Shown: piece by piece, positions 9,681 through 22,067 of the stretch
How positions within the stretch are numbered: position 1 is the first letter of the stretch
Layout of the letters: each line of letters begins with the position of its first letter
Assembly (NCBI RefSeq): GCF_002246015.1
Contig: NZ_NOLJ01000005.1
Location: 1 to 64,000, forward strand
Reading direction: 5' to 3'
Source: Nostoc sp. 'Peltigera membranacea cyanobiont' 210A
GTDB taxonomy: Bacteria > Cyanobacteriota > Cyanobacteriia > Cyanobacteriales > Nostocaceae
Length of the DNA: 64,000 bases
The notes under the pieces: generated by a model
Databases searched by the model: none
What the model was told of the DNA's origin: nothing
Seen by the model: only the letters and a program-made list of their open reading frames with translations
Program-made: the position numbers and the translations under genes

Positions 9681-12600
9681 CTATTCGTCGTCGAAGTCAT
9701 CCTCGTCATCTTCTTCTTCTTCCTCGAAATCGTCGTCGTCTACTACTTCATCAGCAATTAATTCATCTTCTTCATCTAGAATTGACCTTTCTGCACGTCT
9801 GCTGCCAAAGCCAGATTCCCCAAGAGTAGGAGAATCTAAATTATAGGTGCGAGCTGTGCGATCGTCTAGGACCATATCTAGGGGATCATCAACTTCATCT
9901 AACACACTACTGGTAATTTCAGCAGTATAGTCATCGATCGCTCCGGGTTCTTCATAGGTATTGTACCCAGTACCAGCCGGAATCAATCGGCCGATAATCA
10001 CGTTTTCCTTTAATCCGCGCAGCCAGTCAGATTTGCCTTCGATAGCTGCTTCGGTGAGTACCCGTGTTGTCTCTTGGAAGGATGCAGCGGAAATGAAGCT
10101 GTCAGTGTTCAACGATGCTTTGGTGATACCCAACAATACTGGGGTATACTGTGCCCTCGCACCGCCTGTAATTGCCATAGCTTCGTTTACTTGCTCAACT
10201 TGGCGCAGTTCCACCAATTCGCCGGGGAGCATGGTGGTGTCACCACCATCATCAATCCTGACCTTGTTGGTCATCTGGCGAACAATTACTTCAATGTGCT
10301 TATCGGAAATATCAATCCCCTGAGACTGGTACACCATTTGCACTTCATTCACCAAGAAGGTTTGTACCTTCTGCAAAGCGATGCTGGCACAAGCATAGAT
10401 TCCGTCTTCAGAACCAAGGCTAAAGAAGATTTCTAAAATTTCGTGGGGATTGGATGGGCCATCAGTCAACGGTTGTCCCGCTACTACCATTGAGCCATCT
10501 GGAACAATCAAATTTTGTCCAGGGCCTAGAGGATAATCTGTCACCACGCCATTTGATTCTACGACCTTAATAGCGATCGCTTCATCACCACTTTCAGCGT
10601 AAACTACCTTAACTTCTCCACCCCGCCGACATAAAATGCACGCTTCTTTCGGTTTACGAGCTTCAAGTAGTTCCTCAATCCGGGGCAAACCTTGAATGAT
10701 ATCTCCGGTTTTGGCGCGTTCAAACACCAGCAACACCAAATTATCACCCCGTTGTACCAAATCGCCGTCTTCTATTTGCAACACAGCACCAGGGCTGACT
10801 CGATAAGGACGACCAATGCGGGTAGTAATAACGTAGTTTTTAGTACTCAGAGCTGATTCTCCACCAGATGCAGCAGCAGCATTTTTAATATCTACTACCT
10901 GTCCTGATTCTGGGGCAAAAACTCCAGGAGCAACTTCTGTACCTTCTACTAGCAAGTCACCCACTTTCACTTTTGGCTGAGTACTAGTATTAATGGTGAG
11001 CCTGTCAACGTCGCGCAATACCAAGCAACGACGCACGTTTTCGGTTCCTTTTTGTACACCCCGCACTTCCCCGCCTTCTTTACACAAGATTTGGGTACGT
11101 GCGACTACAGACCCTGGGGCAATGGTTAGTCCATCGTGTACCTCAAGTGTCGTCTGGGTACTACCTTGGGTGGCATCGGCGGTAATGTCTCGACGAATTA
11201 CCAAAGATTCCAAAATCACCAGTTGTAAACGTTGAACTTCTGGATCTTCAGTATCCTCTACTAATTCAATATCTGCTGCCAGGGGTGAAGCATTATGGTC
11301 TTGTTCCCCTTCTTGCTCAATTTCCAGTACTAGCTGGGTTCGTAGCAGTTCCACACCTTCAACAGATTTGACGCGTTCTGAATCTTTATAAGGTAGTCGC
11401 TGCACCGCTCTCAATTGGATCGATCGCCCGGTTTGTTGACTTACCGATGTCGTTGATGGCACATCTGGATTATCAGGGACGGCAAACTCAACCACTGGAC
11501 GACTCAATAGGGCGGGGCCTTCTGGTGTCTCCACATACTGGATATAACGCAATTCCGTGGCGACATTGCCTTGGAATTCCTCACCTGGTTGGATGAAGGT
11601 GTTATCTCGCCCGATAACTGATTCGGGATCGTCCACCATCAGCAGTTCCCCTGGCTTCACCACCACTTCCCGCAGGATGTCGTTTTTCTGGGTCACTTCT
11701 ACCACACCACTGTTTTGGCAGAAGATATCCTTCACCACTTCTGTGCCAGCTTCCACAAACTGACCGTCTTCCACCAACAACAAGGAGATATCTTTATTAA
11801 CTTCGTGGCTTTCTTCGGGAATCCACAACAGTGTACCGCCCTGCACGACTTCATAACCCAGCTTGGCTTTGCCTTTTTTCTGGACTTCGACACCTGCAAA
11901 TTTTAGGAATCCACCAGTGGTTGTGCGATAGCGGTCATCAATTAACTCAGCTACTACTTGACCATTTTGCACTTTTGTGCCTGGTGTAGCTCGGAGGTTA
12001 AAGACTTGGTTGTTGCCAGTAGAAACTAAGTAGTTATTGCGACCTTGGGAACTTTGGACTGTCACCGTTGCTTGGTCTAAGACCACAGAAGCGGTGATAA
12101 TCTCAATTTCCCTGGTACTCTTACCTGGGGTAGCTTCTGGCAAGCGCACCACACCACCGTGCAAACTAGTTAACTTGGTTTCTGCTAAAACTCCATTAGA
12201 AGCGATCGCATCACCATTTTTCACCACCAATTCTGCACCAGGCGGCAAGTTATAAACTTCCCCAGACAAAATCCAAATCAAGCCACCGCGTGCGGCTGTG
12301 GTTGTGGTATTGCCTTGACGGTCAGTTTTTTGTTCTGGAACAACTTCGGCAAATTGCACTTCCCCTGCTAAGTCAGAAGCAACATCTTTAACTGCTTTTT
12401 CTGTATTAGTCCGAGTTGTACGTCCACCAAGGGCAACCTCTGCCAACAACTGACCTTGTTTTACCTTATTTCCATCAAATACATATAGTGTTGAACCTTG
12501 GGTAAGATGAACCTCTTGGTTCTCTGGAGTAACATCACCTACTTTTGTTGGCTCCAAAAGCATGATGCCATTAGCCTCAACATAGAGGGCATCTTCCCCG

Positions 12601-13730
12601 TGGCGGGTACGATATGTTCTGGTTTTCAGTTTGCGAGGAAGTTTGACAGTCCCATCAATTTTGGAACGAACTTGTTGCGCCACTTCTCCAGTAAACACCC
12701 CACCAGTGTGGAATGTCCGCATGGTTAGCTGGGTACCAGGTTCGCCGATACTTTGGGCGGCAATAATCCCCACAGCTTCACCCAAATCTACCATCTTGGC
12801 GTGTGCCAAACTCCAGCCGTAGCAGTGTTGACAGACAGAACGTGCCGCTTCACAAGTTAGGGGCGATCGCACCACAACTTCTCCCACCCCAGACTTTTCA
12901 ATTTTCTTTGCCAAGTCTTCAGGAATTGGCGAATTGCGTGCTGCAATCACTTCTTTTGTTACCGGATGCACCACATCTTCGCCAATTACCCGTCCCATCA
13001 AGCGGGTTCCCAGAGGAATCAAGGTTTTGGCACCTTCTGTCATTGGTCGAATCGCAAGACCTCTAGTGGTGCCACAGTCAAATTCCCGAATAATTACATC
13101 CTGGGAAACGTCCACCAATCGGCGGGTGAGATAACCAGAGTCAGCCGTCCGTAAGGCAGTATCCACCAATCCTTTTCTGGCACCGTAAGACGAAATAATG
13201 TATTCCGTCACAGTTAACCCTTCACGGAAGTTGGTTTTGATGGGCAAATCGATAATTTCCCCTTGAGGATCTGCCATCAGTCCCCGCATCCCAACCAATT
13301 GCCGCACTTGAGAGATATTACCCCGTGCCCCGGAGAATGCCATCATATATACGGAGTTTAGGGGATTAGTCTTCTTGAAGTGAACGACTACTTCATCTTT
13401 CAAGGCTTCACTGGTACCATTCCAAGTATCGATTACCTTTTGGAAGCGTTCTACTTCAGTGATTTCTCCCCGTTGATAACGGGTTTCAGTAGCGCGAATT
13501 TCTTCCTCGGCTGCTTCTAAGAGCAATCGCTTAGTTGGTGGTATCATCAAGTCATCTACACTGATGGAAACCCCTGCTTTGGTAGCATAGCGAAATCCCA
13601 AATCTTTCAATTTGTCCGCCATCACTGCGGTTCGCGCTGTACCATAATTCGTGAAAGCCCAAGAAATTAAATTTCTCAGTTGACCTTTGTCAACCACGCG
13701 ATTGCGAAAAATCATTTTTTCGTTAGTCAT
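9681..13730 (-). CDS. rpoC2: RNA polymerase beta' subunit (C-terminal half, RpoC2)
   Basis: In cyanobacteria the bacterial beta' subunit is split; RpoC2 is the C-terminal part and carries the trigger loop. 1349 residues, typical for cyanobacteria because of the large inserted SI3 region (~residues 350-980, a series of sandwich-barrel-like repeats such as [18 protein letters not shown]). The trigger-loop region [16 protein letters not shown] is at about residues 330-345, and the conserved C-terminal [17 protein letters not shown] is near 1235. The last ~35 residues are almost wholly Asp/Glu. It is the final gene of the rpoB-rpoC1-rpoC2 run, 120 bp after rpoC1. Confidence 0.98.
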   Translation of the reverse strand: MTNEKMIFRNRVVDKGQLRNLISWAFTNYGTARTAVMADKLKDLGFRYATKAGVSISVDDLMIPPTKRLLLEAAEEEIRATETRYQRGEITEVERFQKVIDTWNGTSEALKDEVVVHFKKTNPLNSVYMMAFSGARGNISQVRQLVGMRGLMADPQGEIIDLPIKTNFREGLTVTEYIISSYGARKGLVDTALRTADSGYLTRRLVDVSQDVIIREFDCGTTRGLAIRPMTEGAKTLIPLGTRLMGRVIGEDVVHPVTKEVIAARNSPIPEDLAKKIEKSGVGEVVVRSPLTCEAARSVCQHCYGWSLAHAKMVDLGEAVGIIAAQSIGEPGTQLTMRTFHTGGVFTGEVAQQVRSKIDGTVKLPRKLKTRTYRTRHGEDALYVEANGIMLLEPTKVGDVTPENQEVHLTQGSTLYVFDGNKVKQGQLLAEVALGGRTTRTNTEKAVKDVASDLAGEVQFAEVVPEQKTDRQGNTTTTAARGGLIWILSGEVYNLPPGAELVVKNGDAIASNGVLAETKLTSLHGGVVRLPEATPGKSTREIEIITASVVLDQATVTVQSSQGRNNYLVSTGNNQVFNLRATPGTKVQNGQVVAELIDDRYRTTTGGFLKFAGVEVQKKGKAKLGYEVVQGGTLLWIPEESHEVNKDISLLLVEDGQFVEAGTEVVKDIFCQNSGVVEVTQKNDILREVVVKPGELLMVDDPESVIGRDNTFIQPGEEFQGNVATELRYIQYVETPEGPALLSRPVVEFAVPDNPDVPSTTSVSQQTGRSIQLRAVQRLPYKDSERVKSVEGVELLRTQLVLEIEQEGEQDHNASPLAADIELVEDTEDPEVQRLQLVILESLVIRRDITADATQGSTQTTLEVHDGLTIAPGSVVARTQILCKEGGEVRGVQKGTENVRRCLVLRDVDRLTINTSTQPKVKVGDLLVEGTEVAPGVFAPESGQVVDIKNAAAASGGESALSTKNYVITTRIGRPYRVSPGAVLQIEDGDLVQRGDNLVLLVFERAKTGDIIQGLPRIEELLEARKPKEACILCRRGGEVKVVYAESGDEAIAIKVVESNGVVTDYPLGPGQNLIVPDGSMVVAGQPLTDGPSNPHEILEIFFSLGSEDGIYACASIALQKVQTFLVNEVQMVYQSQGIDISDKHIEVIVRQMTNKVRIDDGGDTTMLPGELVELRQVEQVNEAMAITGGARAQYTPVLLGITKASLNTDSFISAASFQETTRVLTEAAIEGKSDWLRGLKENVIIGRLIPAGTGYNTYEEPGAIDDYTAEITSSVLDEVDDPLDMVLDDRTARTYNLDSPTLGESGFGSRRAERSILDEEDELIADEVVDDDDFEEEEEDDEDDFDDE

Positions 13731-13850
13731 TAATCATTAGTCCTGAGTCATCAATAATTAATAATTCGTAATACTCGCCAAACCCGAGAAGCAAGCTACG
13801 TAATTCGTAATTAAAGAATTAATTACGAATTACGAATTAGAAATTACGAA
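13731..13850. repeat. Heptad repeat (STRR, AATTCGT type) between rpoC2 and rpoC1
   Basis: The gap is largely built from copies of AATTCGT and its complement ACGAATT, arranged head to head so that long self-complementary stretches form (for example TTAATTACGAATTACGAATT near 13820). This is the short tandemly repeated repetitive (STRR) type known in heterocystous cyanobacteria. Confidence 0.75.
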
Positions 13851-15728
13851 TTAACTTGCTAGTGCTTCCTGAATGGCATTGTTGTAAATAACGCGGCCAG
13901 GAGTTGTGTATATATACTGTGAAAGTACATTTCCCTTAACGTCTTGTCTGACTCGACGGAACTTATAGAGTAATGTGCGGGTACCATCCTCGTTTTCCGT
14001 CACTTTCACGGGTTCTGTATCCGGTTGGTCTGATTCTATTTCGCCGTCAAACCTTACGTAAATATAGGCGTGCAAGTCAATTTGGTCTTGCTGGAAAGCC
14101 ATAATTACATCCTCTAGCGAAGAAAAGTAATTTCCTGCCCCTTTTGTCGCACCGGGATTTTCTGCTGTTAAATAATAGGCTCCCAACACCATATCTTGGC
14201 TAGGCGTGATGATTGGTTTACCTGTGGCTGGTGACAAAATATTGTTAGAAGCCAACATCAACAACCGCGCTTCAGCCTGACTTTCTAACGACAGAGGGAC
14301 GTGTACCGCCATTTGGTCGCCGTCAAAGTCGGCGTTAAACGCTGGACACACCAGAGGATGCAGCTGAATCGCTCTACCTTCTACCAAAATTGGTTCAAAA
14401 GACTGAATACCCAAGCGGTGCAATGTTGGTGCCCGGTTTAGCATCACAGGGTGTCCTTCAATTACCTCTTCTAGCACATCCCAAACACTGGGATCATTGC
14501 GGGATATCAGTTTTTTCGCAGCTTTGATGTTATTTACCATACCGCTACGAATCAGGCGGTTAATCACAAATGGTTGAAATAGCTCAATTGCCATTTCTCT
14601 AGGCAAACCGCACTGGTGAATTTTCAGCTTTGGCCCGACCACAATTACCGAACGTCCAGAGTAGTCAACCCGTTTACCTAACAAGTTTTGTCGGAAACGT
14701 CCTTGCTTACCCTCAATAATGTCGGACAAAGATTTCAGGGGTCGGTTATTTGCCCCTACCACAGTGCGTCCCCGACGACCATTGTCAATCAAAGCATCCA
14801 CTGCTTCTTGCAGCATCCGCTTTTCGTTTCGCACGATAATCTCTGGTGCCAAAATTTCTTGCAAGCGTGCCAAACGATTGTTGCGGTTAATTACCCGCCG
14901 ATATAAATCATTCAAATCGCTCGTGGCAAACCGTCCGCCATCTAGCTGCACCATTGGGCGCAAGTCTGGGGGAATCACGGGAATGACTGCCATTACCATC
15001 CACTCCGGTTTGGAACCAGTGGCGATAAAGTTGTCAATCACCCGCAGTCGCTTAATTAGCTTGGCTCTCTTTTGTCCCTTGGCGTTGCCAATTTCTTCGC
15101 GTAGGCTTTCGGCTTCTTGTTCCAAATTGATATCGGCAAGCAAACGCAACAGCGCTTCAGCCCCAATACCTACCTCTACGCCTTGCAGCACAGAATCTTC
15201 GCTATAAATTTGGTCTTCTATTTCCAACCACTGGTCTTCACTCAGTAGCTGTTTGTAAGTTAAAGTTTCGGCATTACCTGCACTCAGGACAACATAAGAG
15301 TTGAAATAGACAATCTGCTCGACATCCCGCAAGGGCATATCCAACAGGATGGAAATATAGCTAGGAATGCCTTTGAGATACCAAACGTGAGCTACTGGTG
15401 CAGCGAGTTTAATATAGCCCATGCGGTGGCGACGCACCCGTGACTCGGTGACTTCTACCCCACAGCGCTCACAGACAATACCTCTATGACGAACTCTTTT
15501 ATACTTACCACAATGGCATTCCCAATCTTTCGCTGGGCCAAAGATGCGCTCACAAAATAAGCCATCCATTTCTGGCTTGAGAGTTCGGTAATTAATCGTT
15601 TCTGGCTTGGTAACTTCACCGACTACTTGACCATTAGGCAATGTTCTTTCGCCCCACTGCCGAATGCGTTCGGGGGAAGCCAAGCCGATTTTTACGTAAT
15701 CAAACTGATTAGTTTGGGCAGGTCTCAT
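13851..15728 (-). CDS. rpoC1: RNA polymerase gamma subunit (N-terminal beta' half, RpoC1)
   Basis: N-terminal half of the split beta' subunit; holds the catalytic magnesium site. 625 residues, normal for cyanobacteria. The Zn-ribbon cysteines are visible in [20 protein letters not shown] (~70-90) and the catalytic loop [12 protein letters not shown] at ~463-474. The N terminus [20 protein letters not shown] matches the family start. It is flanked on both sides by AATTCGT repeats inside the operon, with 122 bp to rpoB and 120 bp to rpoC2. Confidence 0.98.
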   Translation of the reverse strand: MRPAQTNQFDYVKIGLASPERIRQWGERTLPNGQVVGEVTKPETINYRTLKPEMDGLFCERIFGPAKDWECHCGKYKRVRHRGIVCERCGVEVTESRVRRHRMGYIKLAAPVAHVWYLKGIPSYISILLDMPLRDVEQIVYFNSYVVLSAGNAETLTYKQLLSEDQWLEIEDQIYSEDSVLQGVEVGIGAEALLRLLADINLEQEAESLREEIGNAKGQKRAKLIKRLRVIDNFIATGSKPEWMVMAVIPVIPPDLRPMVQLDGGRFATSDLNDLYRRVINRNNRLARLQEILAPEIIVRNEKRMLQEAVDALIDNGRRGRTVVGANNRPLKSLSDIIEGKQGRFRQNLLGKRVDYSGRSVIVVGPKLKIHQCGLPREMAIELFQPFVINRLIRSGMVNNIKAAKKLISRNDPSVWDVLEEVIEGHPVMLNRAPTLHRLGIQSFEPILVEGRAIQLHPLVCPAFNADFDGDQMAVHVPLSLESQAEARLLMLASNNILSPATGKPIITPSQDMVLGAYYLTAENPGATKGAGNYFSSLEDVIMAFQQDQIDLHAYIYVRFDGEIESDQPDTEPVKVTENEDGTRTLLYKFRRVRQDVKGNVLSQYIYTTPGRVIYNNAIQEALAS

Positions 15729-15851
15729 ACTTAATTCGTAATTCGTAATTCGTAATTCGTAATTAACAATTTCTAATTCGTAATTAACAATTTCTAATTC
15801 GTAATTCGTAATTAATTCTTCAATTACGAATTACGAATTATCAATTACGAA
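15729..15851. repeat. Heptad repeat (STRR, TAATTCG type) between rpoC1 and rpoB
   Basis: Four to five direct TAATTCG heptads open the gap (15733-15765), followed by two copies of a ~20-bp unit ending in AACAATTTC and then by the inverted form (ATTACGAATTACGAATTA near 15825). In RNA the two halves can pair into a long hairpin between the genes. Confidence 0.8.
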
Positions 15852-18800
15852 TTATTCGTCGTCTTCCAGCGATTCGCGGGAAAGAGATTCATAAGTTGGT
15901 CGAGGAGGTGTGCGACGGGCTGATTGGTCTGCCATCAAATCGACTTCCACATCTAGGGAACTGCCGTCTGCTTGGGTTTCTACCTTGTGTACGGCAATAT
16001 CTAACCCTAATGATTGCAACTCGCGCATTAGCACCTTAAAGGATTCTGGCGTTCCAGGTCTAGGAATTGCCTTACCTTTAACGATCGCATTTAACGCTTC
16101 ATTCCGTCCTTGCATATCGTCAGATTTAACTGTCAGCAATTCCTGTAAGGTGTAAGCTGCACCAAAGGCTTCCAATGCCCACACTTCCATTTCTCCAAAC
16201 CGTTGACCACCTTGTTGTGCTTTACCACCCAAGGGTTGCTGAGTCACCAGCGAGTATGGGCCTGTGGAACGGGCGTGGATCTTATCATCCACCAAATGCA
16301 CCAGCTTCAGCATATAAGCCACACCGATGGTAATTGCTCGGTCAAAGGGTTCGCCTGTACGACCGTCATACACCATGATTTTGCCTGGATTATCTGGGTT
16401 ATATACCCAGTCTTTCCCTGTTTCGTCACGTGCTTCTTGCAATTTGCCATGCACGATTCGGCGAGATGTCTCTTCACCGTACATTTCATCAAAGGGAGTA
16501 ATCTTAAATCGGACTCCCAAGGTTTGACCAGCCCAACCCAAGAGGCATTCAAATACTTGTCCGACGTTCATCCGGCTGGGTACACCCAAGGGGTTAAGTA
16601 CAATGTCCACTGGGGAACCATCGGGCAAATAAGGCATATCTTCCGCCGGTAATATCCGAGAAATAATCCCTTTATTACCGTGCCGTCCTGCCATTTTGTC
16701 GCCAACTTGGATTTTGCGTTTTTGGGCAACGTACACCCGGACTACCATATTGGCTCCTGGTGGCAGTTCATCGCCTTGTTCACGAGTAAACAAGCGCACA
16801 TCAACTACGCGACCTTTTTCACCGTTGGGGACTCGCAGGGAATTGTCCCGCACATCCCGCGCTTTTTCACCGAAAATCGCCCGTAATAGTTTTTCTTCTG
16901 GTGGTTGGTCAGATTCACCTTTGGGTGTTACCTTACCCACCAAGATATCTCCAGCTTCTACCCATGCCCCTATACGAATGATTCCTTGTTCATCCAACTG
17001 ACGCAATGCATCTTCCCCGACGTTGGGAATTTCTCTGGTAATTTCTTCTGGTCCCAGTTTCGTTTGCCTAGCTTCAATTTCATATTTTTCAATGTGAATT
17101 GAGGTGTAGACATCATCCTGCACCAGTCTTTCAGAGATTAAAATTGCGTCTTCGTAGTTGTAGCCTTCCCAAGGCATATAGGCAACGACGATATTTTGTC
17201 CTAGCGCCAATTCACCGCCTTCGGTGGAGGAACCATCAGCCAATACCTGACCAGCAACAACCCGTTCACCAATGCGGACAAGAGGTTTCTGATTTAAGCA
17301 GGTGTCTTGGTTTGAGCGTTGGTACTTGGAAAGGGTGTATCTAATTTCGGAGGTGTTGGGTTTAGGACGGACGCGAATTTCTGTAGCATCCACATAAGTA
17401 ACATCGCCATCGGTACGCGATACAACCACCATCCCGGAGTCTCTTGCTCCTTGCGCTTCCAAACCAGTACCCACTAGAGGACGCTCTGGCTTAAGCAGGG
17501 GTACTGCTTGCCGTTGCATGTTCGACCCCATCAGCGCTCGGTTAGCGTCATCATGCTCCAAGAAGGGAATCATGCTGGTTGCTACCGACACAATCTGTAC
17601 GGGAGATACTGCTACGTAGTCCACCTGTTCTGGTGTTGTGGTGGAAAATTCTTGGCGATAACGGACTGGTACTAGTGGCCCAATGATGTGCCCAGTTTCA
17701 TCTACAGGAATATCCCCAGGAGCAACCCGTAGATCGTCTTCTTCATCGGCTGTCATGTAGGCTGGTGGCAAGTCAAATCTGACTCGTCCATTTTCCACAG
17801 GTCTAAATGGCGTTTCTAAGAATCCGTACAGGTTAACTCGCGCATGGGTTGCTAAGGAGCCAATCAATCCGGCGTTGGGGCCTTCTGGTGTCTCAATGGG
17901 GCAAATACGTCCATAGTGGCTAGGGTGAATATCCCGCACGGCAAAACCGGCGCGTTCGCGGGTTAAACCACCAGGACCAAGGGCGCTCAGACGACGTTTG
18001 TGGGTCAGTTCTGCGAGAGGATTGGTTTGATCCATGAACTGACTTAATTGGCTGGAACCAAAGAATTCTTTAATTGCTGCTACCAATGGTTTGGGGTTCA
18101 CCAAAGAAGCGGGAGTTAGCACTTCAGCATCGGATACGGTCATCCGTTCCCGAATGATTCTCTCTAGACGATTTAAGCCCACCCGCACTTGGTTTTGCAG
18201 CAATTCACCGACGCTTCTCACCCGACGGTTGCCTAAGTGGTCAATGTCATCGATGTTACCGATGTCATATTCTAGGTTAATTAGGTAATCTACGGCTGCT
18301 AAAATATCGCCAGCAGTCAACACGCGCATTGTGTCTGGGACAGAAAGACGCAATTTTTTGTTGAGCTTATAGCGTCCGACGCGGCCAAGGTCATAACGTT
18401 TCGGGTCAAAGAAACGGGAGTCAAGGAGTTGTTGTCCACCTAAGACTGTAGGTGGCTCACCAGGACGCAGTTTCCGATATAACTCCATTAGGGCTTCTTC
18501 TTCAGAAAACTGCCCTTCTTTTTCGATGGTTTTTTGGAAATATTCGGGGTGGCGTAAGGCATCAAAGATTTCGTTGTCTGACAAACCTAAAGCTTTTAGG
18601 AGTACCTGTGCTGAGAGTTTGCGGGTTTTGTCGATGCGTACCCAGACCAAATCGTTACGGTCTGTTTCAAATTTCAGCCATGCTCCCCGGTTGGGAATTA
18701 AGCTAGCCGAATAAGTACGTCGCCCGTTTTTGTCGATTTCTGATTTGTAATAGACCCCTGGCGATCGCACTATTTGGTTGACAATTACCCGCTCCGCTCC

Positions 18801-19151
18801 GTTAATAATAAACGTGCCGCGATCGGTCATCAAAGGCAAATCCCCAATGAATACCTCTTGCTCTTTGATTTCCCCGGTTTCTTTATTAATTAGACGTGTG
18901 GGAACATACATTTGGACAGCATAAGTACTATCCCGCCGCTTGGCTTCTTCGACGCTGTACTTTGGCTCCTTGAGTTTGTAGTTATGACCCAAAAAGTGCA
19001 GTTCTAATTTACCCGTATAATCTGTAATAGGACTAAAGGAGTTAAGTTCTTCTATCAGCCCTTCTTCTAAAAACCAGCGAAAGCTTGATCGCTGGATTTC
19101 AATCAAGTCGGGTAACAGAAAGGCGGGTTCCATATATGTTTCTTTAGTCAT
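15852..19151 (-). CDS. rpoB: RNA polymerase beta subunit
   Basis: Catalytic beta subunit of RNA polymerase. About 1099 residues from ATG 19151. This start gives [20 protein letters not shown], the normal cyanobacterial N terminus, and has AGAGG just upstream; an in-frame GTG at 19193 would add 14 residues. Rifampicin-pocket sequence [20 protein letters not shown] with [12 protein letters not shown], the conserved [14 protein letters not shown] and the C-terminal [20 protein letters not shown] are all intact. The rifampicin region looks wild-type. It leads the rpo gene run; about 900 bp separate it from tatD. Confidence 0.98.
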   Translation of the reverse strand: MTKETYMEPAFLLPDLIEIQRSSFRWFLEEGLIEELNSFSPITDYTGKLELHFLGHNYKLKEPKYSVEEAKRRDSTYAVQMYVPTRLINKETGEIKEQEVFIGDLPLMTDRGTFIINGAERVIVNQIVRSPGVYYKSEIDKNGRRTYSASLIPNRGAWLKFETDRNDLVWVRIDKTRKLSAQVLLKALGLSDNEIFDALRHPEYFQKTIEKEGQFSEEEALMELYRKLRPGEPPTVLGGQQLLDSRFFDPKRYDLGRVGRYKLNKKLRLSVPDTMRVLTAGDILAAVDYLINLEYDIGNIDDIDHLGNRRVRSVGELLQNQVRVGLNRLERIIRERMTVSDAEVLTPASLVNPKPLVAAIKEFFGSSQLSQFMDQTNPLAELTHKRRLSALGPGGLTRERAGFAVRDIHPSHYGRICPIETPEGPNAGLIGSLATHARVNLYGFLETPFRPVENGRVRFDLPPAYMTADEEDDLRVAPGDIPVDETGHIIGPLVPVRYRQEFSTTTPEQVDYVAVSPVQIVSVATSMIPFLEHDDANRALMGSNMQRQAVPLLKPERPLVGTGLEAQGARDSGMVVVSRTDGDVTYVDATEIRVRPKPNTSEIRYTLSKYQRSNQDTCLNQKPLVRIGERVVAGQVLADGSSTEGGELALGQNIVVAYMPWEGYNYEDAILISERLVQDDVYTSIHIEKYEIEARQTKLGPEEITREIPNVGEDALRQLDEQGIIRIGAWVEAGDILVGKVTPKGESDQPPEEKLLRAIFGEKARDVRDNSLRVPNGEKGRVVDVRLFTREQGDELPPGANMVVRVYVAQKRKIQVGDKMAGRHGNKGIISRILPAEDMPYLPDGSPVDIVLNPLGVPSRMNVGQVFECLLGWAGQTLGVRFKITPFDEMYGEETSRRIVHGKLQEARDETGKDWVYNPDNPGKIMVYDGRTGEPFDRAITIGVAYMLKLVHLVDDKIHARSTGPYSLVTQQPLGGKAQQGGQRFGEMEVWALEAFGAAYTLQELLTVKSDDMQGRNEALNAIVKGKAIPRPGTPESFKVLMRELQSLGLDIAVHKVETQADGSSLDVEVDLMADQSARRTPPRPTYESLSRESLEDDE

Positions 19152-19193
19152 GCCTCTACCTTTGTCAACCTGGTTAAATTTTCCCTTGGACAC

Positions 19194-20047
19194 TGCTGTT
19201 TGACGCTTCCCACTGCTAGCCAGTGCCCTTGGCTGTTTGGGAACTTTTTCTTACACACTTGTGATTTACATCTGTCTGTGGGCAAAAGCAGCCATTGAAT
19301 TTGGCTGGAACGAGCAATTTTCACAAGGAAGAAATTGCCCCTAATAAGGGACTAAGTAATGGCTAATGGGTACTATGAAAGTATGGGAAAAGTTACTGAA
19401 AGTCTTTTCCCTTTGCATCTCATGCCCAATGGAGCCATTAACTTCTCCGACAGCAGATGCTGCGCGTAGCTTGCTTAAGAGCAGGGAGAAAAGTCGGCAG
19501 AGCCGCCCAACGCCCTGGCTCCCCAATGTCCATTTCAAATAGAATATCCAGTTAAAATATTCCTGAATTTGATTTACTTTCTTCACTTCCCCTCCAAAAA
19601 GCGCGTTAATTTGCTGACGCAGCTCCACACAGTGTGTTTTAAATCCACCCCGATGTTTATACTCTCAGTGATATTTTAGATATCCTAAGACTGAGGGAAC
19701 GATCCGCACCTTGTCGGTTTTGAATCAGAATCAATTCATTTTGCTGGATTGTACTCACAAGGCAATTTTTGTTTAACGATTTTGAATAGGTTCAATACAA
19801 AGTAAACCGACGTTGTGCAAAAGTCTAGCTCAATTCAGGTTGGCACAGTTAGTCATGTGTGAAGAGCATCCGCTTGTAGAGATTTTGAGGATGGCCAAGC
19901 CATAACAGCATGGAAGATTAAGATCAGAAGTTTTATGCTCCTTCTTTTATCATTATGGCGCAAGCAAAATGTTTTTGAGGGAATAATATTAGCATATTTT
20001 TGTCCCCCTATAGATTTATTTTTTTTTACACAACTTAACAAAAGATA
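19194..20047. other. Long leader / intergenic region upstream of rpoB
   Basis: About 850 bp with no convincing gene. It should carry the rpoB promoter on the minus strand, but I could not single out a good -35/-10 pair. Around 19430-19510 is a stretch resembling dispersed Nostoc repeats (GATGCTGCGCGTAGCTTGCT, related to text near 30449). A 95-codon open frame at 19341-19628 (minus) covers that repeat and is not regarded as a gene. Confidence 0.5.
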
Positions 20048-20845
20048 CTAGAACACATCTGATATTGACAACCCGAATAATTCACAGGCATTTTGGGTGG
20101 TTTGATGGGCGATCGCCTCTACCGTTTCCTGACGCAGTTTAGCTACTTGCTCGGCTACATAAAGTACGTAGGCAGGCTCGTTGCGCCTCTCACCCCGTTT
20201 TGGAACTGGAGCGAGAAATGGGCAGTCTGTTTCAATCAGGAGGCGATCGCTACTTACCATTGCAGCCGAGGATTGGATTGCTTTGGCATTTTTGAACGTT
20301 ACCGTACCGCTAAAGCTGATATAGAAGCCTAAATCGAGAAACCATTGAGTTTCTTCAGGTGTTCCTCCCCAGCAATGCATCACACCCCGCACTCTTTCTC
20401 CTTTGAGTTGCCGCCATTTTTGCAACACTTCTTTGGTTGCCACGGCAGCATCACGGCAGTGGATAATCACTGGTAAGTTTAGTTCAGATGCGATCGCCAG
20501 CTGGGACTCGAACACCATGTACTGTTGCTCATAGTTATCAGCTTTGTAAAAATCCAGCCCCATTTCTCCAATTGCTACCACATTCGAGTCAGAACTCGCT
20601 AAAGTTTTGATTTTCTCGGCTGTCTCGCTATTCCATTTCTCAGCATCTAAAGGATGTAATCCTACAGCAAAACTAATTTCGGGAAACTCTTGGGCTATGG
20701 ATTGAATACTGGAAAACTCCTCCGGGTGAACACAGGAATGCACTAAACGCACTACACCTGCTTCTTGCCACCGCGATCGCACTATTGCTAAATCCGGCTG
20801 AAAACTATCAAAGTTGAGATGTACGTGCGTGTCTATCAGTTGCAT
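20048..20845 (-). CDS. tatD: TatD-family metal-dependent deoxyribonuclease
   Basis: TIM-barrel hydrolase of the TatD family, a Mg2+-dependent DNase or 3'-5' exonuclease linked to DNA repair and quality control. 265 residues. Metal ligands are all present in order: [11 protein letters not shown] (HxH, residues 5-7), GEMGLDFY (Glu ~93), VIIHCRDA (His ~127), MHCWGG (His ~153) and ETDCPFLAP (Asp ~206). Start ATG 20845 with AGGA upstream. It lies between rpsT (187 bp upstream) and rpoB on the same strand, the order I know from other Nostocales. Confidence 0.93.
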   Translation of the reverse strand: MQLIDTHVHLNFDSFQPDLAIVRSRWQEAGVVRLVHSCVHPEEFSSIQSIAQEFPEISFAVGLHPLDAEKWNSETAEKIKTLASSDSNVVAIGEMGLDFYKADNYEQQYMVFESQLAIASELNLPVIIHCRDAAVATKEVLQKWRQLKGERVRGVMHCWGGTPEETQWFLDLGFYISFSGTVTFKNAKAIQSSAAMVSSDRLLIETDCPFLAPVPKRGERRNEPAYVLYVAEQVAKLRQETVEAIAHQTTQNACELFGLSISDVF

Positions 20846-20860
20846 CTTTTGTCCTACCCT

Positions 20861-20990
20861 ACGGGAAGCCCTTCTCTACGAGAGGCTGCGCCAACGGGTT
20901 CAGCAGTCGCTCATGGGGGAAACCCCCAAGACAGCGCTGCTTCACCGCTGGCGCGTCTATGTTGTTTGTCCTTCGTCATTTGTCGTTTGT
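20861..20990. repeat. Palindromic repeat debris between tatD and rpsT
   Basis: The stretch with CTACGGGAAGCCCTTC, CTACGAGAGGCTGCGCCAAC and GGGGGAAACCCCC has the base composition and local inverted repeats of cyanobacterial dispersed palindromes. It fills most of the 187-bp gap; related short pieces (AGAGGCTACGCCAACG) recur near 31503. No gene is seen. Confidence 0.45.
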
Positions 20991-21032
20991 TTTGTTACCA
21001 ATGACTAATGACTAAGGACAAATTACCAATGA

Positions 21033-21329
21033 CTACTCAGCTGTTTGTGTGACGGGTTTTAGTCTGTGAGCCAATCTTGATTTTTTCCTTGCCCCATTGT
21101 TTGGGTGAAGAACACCTCGTTTGATCGCCTTATCAATTTTGCCGTAAGCCTCGGATAACCGAGCCTGTGCTTCTTGTTTTAATTCTGGGCTAGGATTAGC
21201 TGTATAAGCAGCTACAGCATTGAGGTATTTCTTCATCAGCGTCTTGACTGCTGATTTGTAAGATTTATTACGCAGTCGGTTACGTTCTGCGATTTGGGCA
21301 CGCTTAAGAGCAGACTTTGTATTCGCCAC
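21033..21329 (-). CDS. rpsT: 30S ribosomal protein S20
   Basis: Binds the 5' and 3' minor domains of 16S rRNA. 98 residues from GTG 21329, which yields the canonical start [20 protein letters not shown] after the initiator and has TGGA upstream; an ATG four codons earlier (21341) gives an atypical MELT extension. It is a basic helical protein of normal length. It is the first gene of the rpsT-tatD-rpoB-rpoC1-rpoC2 direction; its promoter should lie in 21342-21420, where A/T-rich sequence is present but no strong consensus is clear. Confidence 0.96.
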   Translation of the reverse strand: MANTKSALKRAQIAERNRLRNKSYKSAVKTLMKKYLNAVAAYTANPSPELKQEAQARLSEAYGKIDKAIKRGVLHPNNGARKKSRLAHRLKPVTQTAE

Positions 21330-21341
21330 AGTCAATTCCAA

Positions 21342-22067
21342 AAATACGATTATTAATTATGTACACACACTACTAGACTTACTAATATAGCATCCAAATT
21401 GCCAATGTTATAATTTCCTAAAAAAAATATGGAATTAGGTCTTGGGGATGAATGAAGATCAATATTAGTATTATTTCTATATTCTTTACTCGCCAATTCA
21501 GTATTTCGTCAATTGAGGAAATGCGTTAAAATAAAGTACATCTTCTAAATAACTGTCACCCTAACTCATCACAACCTGATTAAGCAATGTGATTGCCAAT
21601 AAATATAATTTGTCCGTAAACCAGATGTATTGTTTAGAGGCAGAAACTGTAAAGAGCTAAATTTCAGGGATTCTCAAGTATAGAACCGATATATCGTGCC
21701 TGTACACACATTAACTACTAAAAGTTAGGGAAATTAGGTAAAAATTATACTCAGACCCTACCCCCTGTAAATTCAGGGGACTGGATGTGTAAACACACCA
21801 TCTACACCCCATAAGAATTGAGGGAAAGGGTGTAAGGGTAGCGGGAAATGGCACACCTGCTTCCTGTCGGTAGCCATTCAAGGCTTGTCGGATTGAGCAA
21901 TTAAGTCGCCTTCTCAAGCAAACTATACGCTGGTAGCCTTGAGAGTATCAAAAAAATCCAGGTTAAGCTAGAGAAGAGAATTAGAGTCAGCTTGCACACC
22001 CTAGTGGGTCAAGAGCAATACTAAATCTCAGGTGGCAATATTATAATTTTGGCATTGTCCTTACTCC
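21342..22067. other. Divergent intergenic region with a structured block
   Basis: 725 bp between divergent rpsT and hisD, so both promoters must lie here. No gene is supported. Between about 21756 and 21944 are many nested inverted repeats: CCCCTG/CAGGGG (21762-21779), GATG/CATC (21784-21802), TACACCC/GGGTGTA (21803-21834) inside CTACCC/GGGTAG (21758-21841), and TCTCAAG/CTTGAGA (21912-21944). It may be a structured RNA or an old palindromic element; I do not recognise the family. Confidence 0.45.

Noticed and set aside
9961-13154. Plus-strand open frames up to 120 codons
   Set aside because: Antisense shadows of rpoC2; codon composition follows the complement of the real gene.
14719-15207. 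162-codon plus-strand frame
   Set aside because: Antisense to the conserved core of rpoC1.
15729-15851. CRISPR or phage attachment site at the heptad repeats
   Set aside because: Seven-base tandem units without spacers, inside an operon, and no integrase nearby.
19341-19628. 95-codon minus frame upstream of rpoB
   Set aside because: Covers dispersed-repeat text (GCTGCGCGTAGCTTGCT type); protein text is repeat-derived.
21711-21917. 68-codon minus frame
   Set aside because: Lies across the structured palindrome block; amino-acid text reflects inverted repeats.
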